The translations under genes and the position numbers were made by a program. 13,968 bases of DNA from Desulfurellales bacterium (GTDB lineage Bacteria > Campylobacterota_A > Desulfurellia > Desulfurellales > Hippeaceae): contig JALTDI010000009.1 of the NCBI GenBank assembly GCA_027074255.1, positions 1 to 13,968 on the forward strand, read 5' to 3'. Below are positions 7,455 to 13,968 of this stretch, piece after piece (position 1 is the first letter of the stretch; every line of letters begins with the position of its first letter). The notes below the pieces were generated by a model, which did no database searches, had not been told where the DNA came from, and worked only from the letters and a program-made list of their open reading frames with translations.

Positions 7455-8345
7455 TCATTTTAAATAACCCTTCATAGCTGATTTAATAATATTCGGGTTT
7501 TCTTTCAGTCTCCTAATGGAATAGGGCAGCCAATCCTTGCCGAATGGGACGTAAATCCTGATTCTATGACCGTTTTCTATGATGATTCTTCTCAGCTCCT
7601 CATCAACGCCAAGCAGCATTTGAAATTCATACTCATCTTTCCCTAATCCATATTCTCTGATTAATTTTTCCGCATGAAACACCAGTTTTTCATCATGTGT
7701 TGCTATGCCAACGTAGGCTTTTTTCTTAAAGAGTGTTTCTAAGCAATATTTATAATTTTCATTCACTATATCATAATCCTTATAGGCTATGACCCTCGGC
7801 TCATCATAGATGCCCTTGCACAACCTGAAATTCATAGGTTTGTCAGAGAGATACTGTATGTCATTTATTGTGCGTCTCATATATGCCTGCAAAACCGCTC
7901 CTATGTTGTATGTTTCTCTGAACGAATCATAAATTTCCACCGTATCGGTTGTGCAGGTTGAATCCTCCATATCTATTCTAACGAAATTGCCGAGTTCTTT
8001 TGCCCTTTTTAAAATCATTTCGACATTAGAAAGACACAGTTTTCTTGAAATCTTCAAACCCATCTGTGTAAGCTTCAAAGAAAGATTGGCTTCAATGCCG
8101 GATTTGTCTATTTCTTCCAAAACTTTAATGGCCAAATCTCTGTAATGTTCCGTTTCCTCCTTAGTTGATACAAATTCTCCGAGGACGTCGATTGTAGTCA
8201 TTGCTCCTTCTTTGTTCAGCTTTTTCGATACATTTACCGCATCATCAAGTTTGTCCCCGGCGATATATCTTTTTGCAAAGATGGCAATTGTTGAGGGCGG
8301 CACTTTGTCTATAAAAGTGCTTACGGTCTTATTAAACCACGACAT
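7455..8345 (-). CDS. putB: Proline dehydrogenase, monofunctional (FAD-dependent)
   Basis: The enzyme oxidises L-proline to pyrroline-5-carboxylate, passing electrons through FAD to quinone at the membrane. At 296 residues it matches the single-domain Bacillus/Deinococcus-type enzymes rather than the large fused PutA. Barrel motifs are visible in order: SLKLTQMGL, RIDMEDS, GAVLQAYMRRT, RLCKGIYDEP, GIATHD, EFQMLLGV and the C-terminal YVPFGKDWLPYSIRRL. The last carries the arginine pair that binds the proline carboxylate. The ATG follows the P5C dehydrogenase stop by three bases, with a GGAGGA ribosome site inside the end of that gene, so the two enzymes form an operon. The stop lies one base from the oppositely oriented acyltransferase stop, with no terminator hairpin visible between them. 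Confidence 0.93.
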   Translation of the reverse strand: MSWFNKTVSTFIDKVPPSTIAIFAKRYIAGDKLDDAVNVSKKLNKEGAMTTIDVLGEFVSTKEETEHYRDLAIKVLEEIDKSGIEANLSLKLTQMGLKISRKLCLSNVEMILKRAKELGNFVRIDMEDSTCTTDTVEIYDSFRETYNIGAVLQAYMRRTINDIQYLSDKPMNFRLCKGIYDEPRVIAYKDYDIVNENYKYCLETLFKKKAYVGIATHDEKLVFHAEKLIREYGLGKDEYEFQMLLGVDEELRRIIIENGHRIRIYVPFGKDWLPYSIRRLKENPNIIKSAMKGYLK

Positions 8346-8348
8346 ATT

Positions 8349-9983
8349 TTATTCCTCCGACATAAAGGGGTATTCGAAGCTTTCAGGCGCGATGAAATTT
8401 TCTTTTATGGCTCTTGGAGTAACCCATCTCAGCAGATTCAAATGACTGCCGGCCTTATCATTAGTCCCGCTTGCCCTTGAACCGCCGAAGGGCTGCTGAC
8501 CCACAACAGCACCGGTCGGCTTATCGTTAATATAAAAATTGCCTGCACTGTTTTCCAAAATATCCATTGCGGTAAGTGTAGCATTTCTATCCTCTGAAAA
8601 AATAGCGCCTGTCAAACCGTATGGGCTTGTATCATCACATAGATGCAGAGTCTCTTCATATTTATCATCATCGTAAGGATATATTGTCACAACCGGGCCG
8701 AATATTTCCTCCTCCATTGTCTTAAAATGCGGATTTTCGGTTACGATAACAGTAGGTTCAACAAACAAACCCTTGGAATCGTCGTAGTTGCCGCCAATTA
8801 TTATTTCTGCGTCACTCTTTTCTTTGGCATAATCTATATATTTTGTGATTTTTCCGTATGCTTCCTTATCTATAACGGCATTCATAAAGTTGGTAAAATC
8901 CTCCGGCGAACCTATCTTGATTTTTTTAATTTCTTGGAGAAGTTCGTCTTTAATTTCCGTCCAGACGCTCTTTGGAACATAGACCCTCGAAACGGCCGAG
9001 CATTTCTGCCCCTGATATTCATAAGCTCCTCTCACAATAGCCGTTATAAGTTTTTTTCTATTGGCGGAGTTATGAACAAATATATAGTCCTTTCCGCCGG
9101 TTTCGCCGACTATCCTCGGATACGCCTTGTATTTGGGTATATTCTCTCCTATGGTTTTCCACATATAATGAAATGTGTCTGCACTACCCGTAAAATGGAG
9201 ACCGGCAAAATGTTCGGACGAAAAGATAATCTTCCCTGCATCGGAACCCTTTGATGGTATAAAATTGATAACGCCCTCAGGCAAGCCCGCCTCTTTGAGT
9301 ATCTTCATAAAAATATAGGGAGCATAAACAGAGCTTGAAGCGGGCTTCCACAAAACGACATTGCCCATCATAGCAGGCGCTGTTGGGAGGTTGCCTGCTA
9401 TTGACATAAAATTAAACGGCGGCACCGCAAACACAAAGCCTTCAAGCGGCCTATACTGCATTATATTCCATGTGCCCTTGGGTGAATGCAGCGGCTGTTC
9501 CTCATAAATCTTCTGCATGTAGTATAAATTGAACCTCAAAAAATCTATCAGCTCACAAGCGGAGTCGATTTCGGCCTGAAATACATTTTTGCTTAAAGAC
9601 AGCATCGTTACGGCGTTCATAATATATCTATATTTACCGCTTAACAGTTCCGCAGCTTTTAAGAATATGGCCGCCCTGTCAATCCAGTCGTATTCTCTCC
9701 ATTTTTTTGAAGCCTCTATCGAAGCTTCGATTGCCATATTTATCTCTTTTTCCCCTGCTTTGTGGAAAACGCCAAGTGTAGAGCTTAAATTATGCGGCTC
9801 AACAATTTCCTGTGTGTTGCCTGTTTTGATCTCTTCTCCGTTTATTATAACAGGTATCTCAACCTGTTCCGACTTGATTTTTGCAATTGCTTCTTTAAGC
9901 AGCTGTTTCTCTTTTGAGCCGGCTTCATAAGAATAGATGGGCTCATTGTTCGGAAATGGAATTTTAGCTATACAGTTTCTCAT
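8349..9983 (-). CDS. pruA: L-glutamate gamma-semialdehyde (1-pyrroline-5-carboxylate) dehydrogenase
   Basis: This NAD-dependent aldehyde dehydrogenase converts glutamate semialdehyde to glutamate, the second step of proline catabolism. The 544-residue length and sequence blocks place it in the ALDH4A1-like branch (the eukaryotic and Bacteroidota type) rather than the RocA branch. Examples are MLSLSKNVFQAEID (127-140), YRPLEGFVFAVPPFNF (177-192) and GNVVLWKPASSSVYAPY (207-223). Catalytic features are FTGS (264-267), Glu294 in GETGGKD and the nucleophile Cys328 in GQKCS. The C-terminal PTGAVVGQQPFGGSRASGTNDKA block binds substrate. The ATG is preceded by an almost ideal AGGAGGT site (complement 9989-9995). 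A promoter candidate lies upstream, and proline dehydrogenase follows three bases downstream. The dehydrogenase gene comes first, so the aldehyde-removing step is translated before the step producing it. Confidence 0.95.
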   Translation of the reverse strand: MRNCIAKIPFPNNEPIYSYEAGSKEKQLLKEAIAKIKSEQVEIPVIINGEEIKTGNTQEIVEPHNLSSTLGVFHKAGEKEINMAIEASIEASKKWREYDWIDRAAIFLKAAELLSGKYRYIMNAVTMLSLSKNVFQAEIDSACELIDFLRFNLYYMQKIYEEQPLHSPKGTWNIMQYRPLEGFVFAVPPFNFMSIAGNLPTAPAMMGNVVLWKPASSSVYAPYIFMKILKEAGLPEGVINFIPSKGSDAGKIIFSSEHFAGLHFTGSADTFHYMWKTIGENIPKYKAYPRIVGETGGKDYIFVHNSANRKKLITAIVRGAYEYQGQKCSAVSRVYVPKSVWTEIKDELLQEIKKIKIGSPEDFTNFMNAVIDKEAYGKITKYIDYAKEKSDAEIIIGGNYDDSKGLFVEPTVIVTENPHFKTMEEEIFGPVVTIYPYDDDKYEETLHLCDDTSPYGLTGAIFSEDRNATLTAMDILENSAGNFYINDKPTGAVVGQQPFGGSRASGTNDKAGSHLNLLRWVTPRAIKENFIAPESFEYPFMSEE

Positions 9984-10026
9984 TATACACCTCCTATTGC
10001 TATTTTAAACACATTTCACTATAATG

Positions 10027-10055
10027 AACATAACCCAAAAATAAAAATAAATCAA
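10027..10055 (-). promoter_or_regulatory. Sigma-70-type promoter candidate for the proline catabolic operon
   Basis: On the minus strand, TTGATT (complement at 10050-10055) and TATGTT (complement at 10027-10032) are separated by 17 bases, each matching consensus at 4/6 positions. It sits about 43 bases upstream of the P5C dehydrogenase ATG, within the 164-base gap 9984-10147. That gap otherwise holds only very AT-rich sequence and the dyad at 10105-10124. A weak promoter would suit an inducible pathway. Confidence 0.45.
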
Positions 10056-10104
10056 GTCAAAAAAGAACAATTTATTTATATTATTATAGATTTTCAGAAT
10101 AGTT

Positions 10105-10124
10105 TATCGTTTGTTGCCACGATA
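10105..10124. promoter_or_regulatory. Inverted repeat upstream of the proline operon promoter
   Basis: TATCGT-N8-ACGATA is a perfect 6-base dyad about 50 bases upstream of the proposed -35 and 23 bases after the holA stop. No T-run follows it on either strand, so it does not read as an intrinsic terminator. A binding site for an activator of proline catabolism is possible. No regulator gene lies in the window. Confidence 0.3.
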
Positions 10125-10147
10125 TGAGATTAATTAGAAAAATAAAC

Positions 10148-11071
10148 CTATGAAGAGCTGAACCACTCAAACATCCTTGCCTTAAAAAGCTCGGAAAATC
10201 CGTTAACGTTCATACTTTTCAGCATAAAGTCCATATCATATAAGATATCAAGAAGTTTTTGAATGCCGCCTGCTCCAAAATTTTCAAAATATGTTTTGTA
10301 TCTATGAGAAAAATTTCCGGATATATTAGCCGTTTTTAGCTCATCTTCTCTCAAATAATAAAGGGCAAGCGCTTTTATTGTTTCGCTTGAAAGTATGGAA
10401 ATAATAACGGAAGGGTGAATACTCTGCATTAAAATATCGAGACTGGCAAAGAAATTCTTTTTATCCTTGTTCATTATATATCCAAAAAGAGAAAAAACCT
10501 TTGCATCGGGTTTGTCATCTGTAAGATTGACAACATCGTCATATTCAACCAAGCTCTTATCGGCGCAGTATAGAACAGCCTTATCCATAAAAATATTTAA
10601 AGAAGACGTATCTTTATCCTTAAACCGGGCGAGAATGAACTCCATAGCCTTTTTTTCTATCTTTTTTTCCTCAATGTTCATTCTATATGCTATAAATCTC
10701 TTTATTTCCTCGGCGGTGGGCTTTTCAAACTTAACCAAATTTTTATGCTTTATGTTCTTACATTCCACGGGGTCCAAAATCAAAATGTTGTCCGTATTGT
10801 TTTTTATATTTATATTGTTAAGAATATAGTGAATTCTCGCATAGACGATTCTGTATTCGGATGAGCCAAACAGCGTTTTTGTGTTTGTATGCTGCCGGAT
10901 TTTATCTATCTCGGTTTCGTCTTCTATATCAATGATATCAGCATCACATTCTTTTGCTTCTTTAATACGCTCGAAATAGAGTTTTTTTAAAAAATAATCA
11001 TCGGAACAGAATATATAAAAATTTTTAAGCGACTTGCCGTCAATCTCTTTTTTTAAGTCTTTTTGATTCAT
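10148..11071 (-). CDS. holA: DNA polymerase III delta subunit
   Basis: The delta subunit belongs to the clamp loader and opens the beta sliding clamp. The protein has 307 residues, slightly shorter than the usual 330-340. N-terminal FYIFCSDDYFLKKLYFERI (18-36) matches the family's opening 'Y.F.G.D.FL' pattern. A middle KFEKPTAEEIKRFI segment fits the early collar of AAA+-like domain II. DTSSLNIFMDKAVLYCADK followed by DAKVFSLFGYIMNKDKKNFFASL fits the conserved stretch joining domains II and III. As in other delta subunits there is no functional Walker A motif. The ATG lies 32 bases inside the end of pyrG in a different frame, preceded by a moderate AGAAGAG site, so translation is probably coupled. 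Delta subunits diverge quickly, so this rests on pattern and length rather than on catalytic residues. Confidence 0.78.
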   Translation of the reverse strand: MNQKDLKKEIDGKSLKNFYIFCSDDYFLKKLYFERIKEAKECDADIIDIEDETEIDKIRQHTNTKTLFGSSEYRIVYARIHYILNNINIKNNTDNILILDPVECKNIKHKNLVKFEKPTAEEIKRFIAYRMNIEEKKIEKKAMEFILARFKDKDTSSLNIFMDKAVLYCADKSLVEYDDVVNLTDDKPDAKVFSLFGYIMNKDKKNFFASLDILMQSIHPSVIISILSSETIKALALYYLREDELKTANISGNFSHRYKTYFENFGAGGIQKLLDILYDMDFMLKSMNVNGFSELFKARMFEWFSSS

Positions 11072-12683
11072 AACTCTTCTGTACCAGCATTCTTATAACA
11101 GGATGCGGCTTTAACGGTCTTGATTTGAATTCAGGATGAAACTGAACAGCTATAAAAAACGGGTGATCTTTAAGCTCCACAATCTCAACAAATTCCTTAT
11201 CCGGGCTCATGCCGCTCACAACAAGACCGTATTTTTCCAGTTCTTCTTTATAACTATTATTAAACTCATACCTGTGCCTGTGCCTTTCGTCCACTCTCCC
11301 TTTTTTATAAATCCTATGAGCGAGAGTCCCCTCTTTAATAACACAGGTATAACTGCCGAGCCTCATAGTGCCGCCCTTATCCGAACTTTCATCCCTCGTT
11401 ATTATTTCATCTTCTTTTTGCCATTTTCTTGCAAGGTGAATAACCTTATACGGAGTGTTGTTATCAAATTCCTCCGAGTGCGCTCCTTTCATGTCGGCTA
11501 CATTCCTGGCGAACTCCACAACAGCCGTTTGCATACCAAGACATATACCCAAAAACGGTACTTTGTTCTCTCTGGCGTATCTTATTGCGTTGATTTTTCC
11601 CTCTATACCCCTTGAACCGAACCCTCCCGGGACAAGTATGCCGTCAACGCCGCTTAAAATATCTTCATAACCTTCAAATTCAAGCTCTTCGGACTCAATC
11701 CACTTCAAATCAACCCGCAAGTCCAAATCCGCGCCTGCATGAACAAACGACTCAATAAGGCTCTTATACGACTCTTTCAATCCTATATATTTTCCGACAA
11801 ATGCTATTTTCACTGCATCTTTGGGTTTTTTTATGGCATTAACCATATTCATCCAATTATCCAAATCACTATCTTTTTTTATGTCGAGAGACAGTTTTTG
11901 TATAACAAGTTTATCGAAGTTCTCTTTTTTAAAGGCAAGCGGCACCTCATAAACCGTACCTACATCAAGAGCCGTTATGACAGCCTCCCTTTCCACATTA
12001 CAAAACATAGCTATCTTTTCCTTCGCCTCGCTGCTTAAACGCCTTTCGCTCCTGCACACAATAATATCCGGCGAAATACCAATCGACTGAAGTTCCTTAA
12101 CGCTGTGCTGCGTCGGCTTTGTTTTTATTTCACCGGCGGTTTTAATATAAGGAACAAGCGTCAAATGAACATAGAGGCAGTTCTCCCTTGATTCATTGTA
12201 TCCCATCTGCCTTATGGCTTCCAAAAAGGGCAGTCCCTCTATATCGCCTATCGTACCGCCTATCTCAACTATAAGCACATCTTTGTTTTTACCGGCTTCT
12301 TTTATGCGTTTTTTTATTTCGTTTGTTATGTGAGGAATTATCTGCACGGTTTTCCCCAAGTAATCCCCGTGTCTTTCCTTGGATATGACGGTGAAATACA
12401 CCTGCCCTGTTGTAAAATTATTTTTTTTGGATAGGGTCAGTCCAGTGAAACGCTCATAATGGCCCAAATCCAAATCCGTTTCTGAGCCGTCGTCCAATAC
12501 ATAAACCTCGCCGTGCTGATATGGGTTCATTGTGCCTGGATCAACATTCAGATAGGGGTCGATTTTAACGATTGAAACATTCAGCCCGTGTGACATAAGC
12601 AGATAAGCCAAAGATGCGCTTGTAATACCCTTTCCCAGCGAAGAAACAACGCCGCCCGTTATAAAAATATATTTCTTTGCCAT
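11040..12683 (-). CDS. pyrG: CTP synthase (glutamine-hydrolysing)
   Basis: PyrG aminates UTP to CTP using ATP and ammonia from glutamine, the last step of pyrimidine nucleotide synthesis. The 547 residues cover both domains. The N-terminal synthase domain shows KYIFITGGVVSSLGKGI (4-20), KIDPYLNVDPGTMNPYQHGE (40-59) and GGTIGDIEG (142-150). The C-terminal glutamine amidotransferase domain shows GGFGSRG (353-359), the nucleophile Cys381 in GICLGMQ, and His516/Glu518 in QFHPEFKSRP, so both active sites appear intact. The ATG has a good AAGGAG site six bases upstream (complement 12690-12695). Its last 32 bases overlap holA. A promoter candidate precedes it, so it may be expressed apart from the tRNA-DUF1232 unit upstream. 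Confidence 0.98.
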   Translation of the reverse strand: MAKKYIFITGGVVSSLGKGITSASLAYLLMSHGLNVSIVKIDPYLNVDPGTMNPYQHGEVYVLDDGSETDLDLGHYERFTGLTLSKKNNFTTGQVYFTVISKERHGDYLGKTVQIIPHITNEIKKRIKEAGKNKDVLIVEIGGTIGDIEGLPFLEAIRQMGYNESRENCLYVHLTLVPYIKTAGEIKTKPTQHSVKELQSIGISPDIIVCRSERRLSSEAKEKIAMFCNVEREAVITALDVGTVYEVPLAFKKENFDKLVIQKLSLDIKKDSDLDNWMNMVNAIKKPKDAVKIAFVGKYIGLKESYKSLIESFVHAGADLDLRVDLKWIESEELEFEGYEDILSGVDGILVPGGFGSRGIEGKINAIRYARENKVPFLGICLGMQTAVVEFARNVADMKGAHSEEFDNNTPYKVIHLARKWQKEDEIITRDESSDKGGTMRLGSYTCVIKEGTLAHRIYKKGRVDERHRHRYEFNNSYKEELEKYGLVVSGMSPDKEFVEIVELKDHPFFIAVQFHPEFKSRPLKPHPVIRMLVQKSYESKRLKKRD

Positions 12684-12718
12684 AAAAAACTCCTTTTACA
12701 CAGAAGATAGCTCTAATA

Positions 12719-12746
12719 AATATACCTTAATATAATTCTGAGGCAA
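12719..12746 (-). promoter_or_regulatory. Sigma-70-type promoter candidate for pyrG-holA
   Basis: On the minus strand, TTGCCT (complement at 12741-12746) and TATATT (complement at 12719-12724) are separated by 16 bases, matching 4/6 and 5/6 consensus positions. It lies in the 93-base gap after the DUF1232 gene. The leader of roughly 30 bases is too short for a long attenuator. I see no initial run of G then C residues of the kind used in reiterative pyrG control in some Gram-positives. Confidence 0.5.
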
Positions 12747-12776
12747 GAAAAAATTAATCAGCAAGAAAGATTGGAG

Positions 12777-13187
12777 CTATTCCAAGCCGTAATCCTTCAA
12801 ATCTATGTTACGCTCTTCGGCATATTTTCTCAAATCATCCCTAATAAGCTTAAATGCTATCCCTAATGCGGCCAAATCGTCAATATAACCAATGCCCGGT
12901 ATAAAATCGGGTATGATATCGAACGGATTTATGAAATACAAAAGGGCAGCGGCTATTGCAGCGGCGCTCTTCCAGGGAAATTTGCATTCTTTTTTTAAAT
13001 AGCAATGTAGCATATCATAGGCAAGCTGCGCTTGAAGTATTAATTCTCCTAAGTGTTTTGACGGGTTTTTCGATATTTCGGCTATCTTATTTCTCGCATC
13101 GTCCAAAATAGCATCGAGGTCTGTTTCTTTCATTTTCTTCATTATATTTTGTAATCGAAGAAATACACCCTCTTCCATTTCTTTCAT
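12777..13187 (-). CDS. DUF1232 / YkvA-like small protein
   Basis: This 136-residue protein carries the DUF1232 signature NPFDIIPDFIPGIGYIDD at 87-104, flanked by a hydrophobic stretch (about 74-86) and an amphipathic ending. The family is widespread, probably membrane-associated, and of unknown function. The N-terminal 65 residues are charged and helical-looking. I chose the ATG at 13185-13187 because GAGG lies five bases upstream of it. Reading further upstream in this frame runs through the tRNA gene and gives MAGSQEVRGSIPLSSTK, the typical peptide from translating a tRNA, so it is not a real N-terminus. The gene begins 14 bases after the tRNA CCA with no room for a separate promoter. It is therefore likely transcribed with the tRNA and released by tRNA 3' processing. 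Confidence 0.82.
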   Translation of the reverse strand: MKEMEEGVFLRLQNIMKKMKETDLDAILDDARNKIAEISKNPSKHLGELILQAQLAYDMLHCYLKKECKFPWKSAAAIAAALLYFINPFDIIPDFIPGIGYIDDLAALGIAFKLIRDDLRKYAEERNIDLKDYGLE

Positions 13188-13201
13188 CAATGCCTCTTTC
13201 T

Positions 13202-13278
13202 TGGTGGAGCTGAGGGGGATCGAACCCCTGACCTCTTGGCTGCCAGCCAAGCGCTCATCCCAGCTGAGCTACAGCCCC
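13202..13278 (-). tRNA. tRNA-Ala (anticodon GGC)
   Basis: The 77-base cloverleaf folds cleanly. The acceptor stem GGGGCTG pairs with CAGCTCC and includes the G3:U70 wobble that identifies alanine tRNA. The D-arm is GCTC/GAGC, and the anticodon stem CTTGG/CCAAG encloses the loop CTGGCAG with anticodon GGC. A five-base variable loop follows, then the T-arm AGGGG-TTCGATC-CCCCT. The discriminator is A73 and the 3' CCA is encoded. It reads GCC (and possibly GCU) codons. A promoter with a perfect TTGACA lies upstream, and a DUF1232 gene follows directly. Confidence 0.97.
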
Positions 13279-13297
13279 TAAAATCAACTGTATGCAA

Positions 13298-13326
13298 TAT
13301 GTATTACAAGTTTTAAATTTTGTCAA
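13298..13326 (-). promoter_or_regulatory. Promoter candidate for the tRNA-Ala / DUF1232 transcript
   Basis: On the minus strand, a perfect TTGACA (complement at 13321-13326) is followed after 17 bases by TACATA (complement at 13298-13303). The predicted start falls roughly 10-12 bases before the tRNA 5' end, a normal arrangement for a tRNA gene. It occupies most of the 63-base gap after the TPR gene, where no terminator hairpin is visible. Confidence 0.6.
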
Positions 13327-13341
13327 GTCTTAAAAATACAA

Positions 13342-13968
13342 TTAATTTGCTTTATCCAATTCGTTTATCTTTTTCATAAGAATATTATACTCATTTATCA
13401 TGCCGAGTTCTTTATAGCACAAAGCAGCCTTCAGCACGGTCTTTTTTTTATCGTCAGAGTAGGGAAGATAGCTCTCAAATGTTTTTATAGCCTGTTCATA
13501 TTCGCCGAATTCGTAGTATAAATTCCCAAGGGCATCGGCAATTTCAGAGATTAAATTTTCATCCATTGCAAGGGCTTTCTCAAGATTTTCTTTGGCGTTA
13601 AAATAATCTTCTCTCATAAGATACAGCTTGCCCAAAGCCACATAGACAAGCGGCTGAAACGGTATAAGCTCGACCGCCTCTTTTAAATATCTCTCAGCCT
13701 CATCAAACTTTTTTTTGTCTATCATTATACTGCCCAGCAGAAACGGTATATCACCGAACGCCCCGTATTTTTCATAAAGATAAAGCAATTTTTCATAAGC
13801 CTTATCCAGTTCGTCGTCTTTTACAAACTCCATAACCCTTTCATATTCCTCAAAGGCAGCCGACTCCATTTTTAACTGCTTAAACAAAAGCTCCTGTCTC
13901 TGAGCGTTTCTCTGGGAACTTGCTATTTCCTCAACGATTTTAAGCCATCTTTTTACTTCTTCGTTGTC
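13342..13968 (-). CDS. Tetratricopeptide-repeat protein, 5' end outside the window
   Basis: The frame is open from the right edge to the TAA at 13342, giving 208 visible residues. No ATG occurs near the edge. A TTG at 13885-13887 could be called as a start, but the 27 upstream codons read naturally as DNEEVKRWLKIVEEIASSQR and so on, so the true start is probably beyond 13968. After a charged, helical N-terminal stretch there are about four TPR-like helix pairs. The clearest run through FLLGSIMIDKKKFDEAERYL, ALGKLYLMREDYFNAKENL and ALGNLYYEFGEYEQAIKTF, each with the A/G-L-G..Y and Y..A spacing. TPR domains bind other proteins. Nothing here points to a partner, and no signal peptide can be judged without the start. 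Confidence 0.82.
   Translation of the reverse strand, partial: DNEEVKRWLKIVEEIASSQRNAQRQELLFKQLKMESAAFEEYERVMEFVKDDELDKAYEKLLYLYEKYGAFGDIPFLLGSIMIDKKKFDEAERYLKEAVELIPFQPLVYVALGKLYLMREDYFNAKENLEKALAMDENLISEIADALGNLYYEFGEYEQAIKTFESYLPYSDDKKKTVLKAALCYKELGMINEYNILMKKINELDKAN

Noticed and set aside
8643..9254. 203-codon open frame on the plus strand
   Set aside because: It lies wholly opposite the P5C dehydrogenase gene, has a low-complexity composition with no domain pattern and no ribosome site; a shadow frame.
10105..10124. Dyad as an intrinsic terminator of holA
   Set aside because: A 6-base AT-mixed stem with an 8-base loop and no T-run on either strand.
11136..11615. 159-codon open frame on the plus strand
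   Set aside because: It lies fully antisense to the conserved amidotransferase half of pyrG, with no recognisable motifs.
12771..12785. Small hairpin TTGGA-N5-TCCAA at the end of the DUF1232 gene as a terminator
   Set aside because: Only five pairs with three A-T, and the downstream sequence TCTTTCTTGC is not a continuous T-run; too weak to call.
13188..13250. Upstream extension of the DUF1232 gene to 13250
   Set aside because: It reads through the tRNA-Ala gene and gives the standard tRNA-derived peptide; the ATG at 13187 has a proper ribosome site.
1..13968. Mobile element, prophage, CRISPR or toxin-antitoxin content
   Set aside because: No transposase or integrase-like frames, no regularly spaced repeats, and no terminal inverted repeats were seen; all long frames are assigned to core genes.

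Overview
The window is AT-rich bacterial DNA. It is densely packed with mostly ordinary housekeeping genes, nearly all on the minus strand. Gene ends overlap or sit a few bases apart, Shine-Dalgarno sites are good, and a tRNA-Ala carries an encoded CCA. The low GC, monofunctional proline and P5C dehydrogenases, and a Bacteroidota-like serine palmitoyltransferase suggest a Gram-negative. A Deferribacterota-like genome is my best guess, but that is weak inference; no 16S rRNA or lineage marker is present.

Layout. (1) Positions 1-4976, minus strand: a tight run read ychF > ribF > nitroreductase > recG > start of a carbon-nitrogen hydrolase/NAD synthase gene cut by the window edge. It covers ribosome-associated ATPase, flavin cofactor synthesis, an FMN-dependent reductase and fork-repair helicase. 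(2) Positions 4977-5171: a 195-base divergent control region with a promoter in each direction and a dyad between them. (3) Positions 5172-7453, plus strand: the only plus-strand genes. These are a serine palmitoyltransferase (spt) overlapping by 4 bases a GNAT-fold acyltransferase that looks like the bacterial ceramide synthase family. Together they would carry out two consecutive steps of sphingolipid synthesis. (4) Positions 7455-9983, minus strand: P5C dehydrogenase then proline dehydrogenase, an operon oxidising proline to glutamate. It ends one base from the acyltransferase stop, tail to tail. (5) Positions 10148-12683, minus strand: pyrG (CTP synthase) overlapping holA (DNA polymerase III delta). 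(6) Positions 12777-13278, minus strand: tRNA-Ala(GGC) followed 14 bases later by a DUF1232 (YkvA-like) gene, apparently on one transcript. (7) Positions 13342-13968, minus strand: a TPR protein whose 5' end lies outside the window.

The point of most interest is the two-gene sphingolipid cassette inserted as a divergent unit among housekeeping genes. No ceramide reductase, acyl carrier protein or acyl-ACP ligase lies beside it. All other loci look like conventional core metabolism. I see no mobile elements, CRISPR arrays, phage genes or convincing intrinsic terminators.
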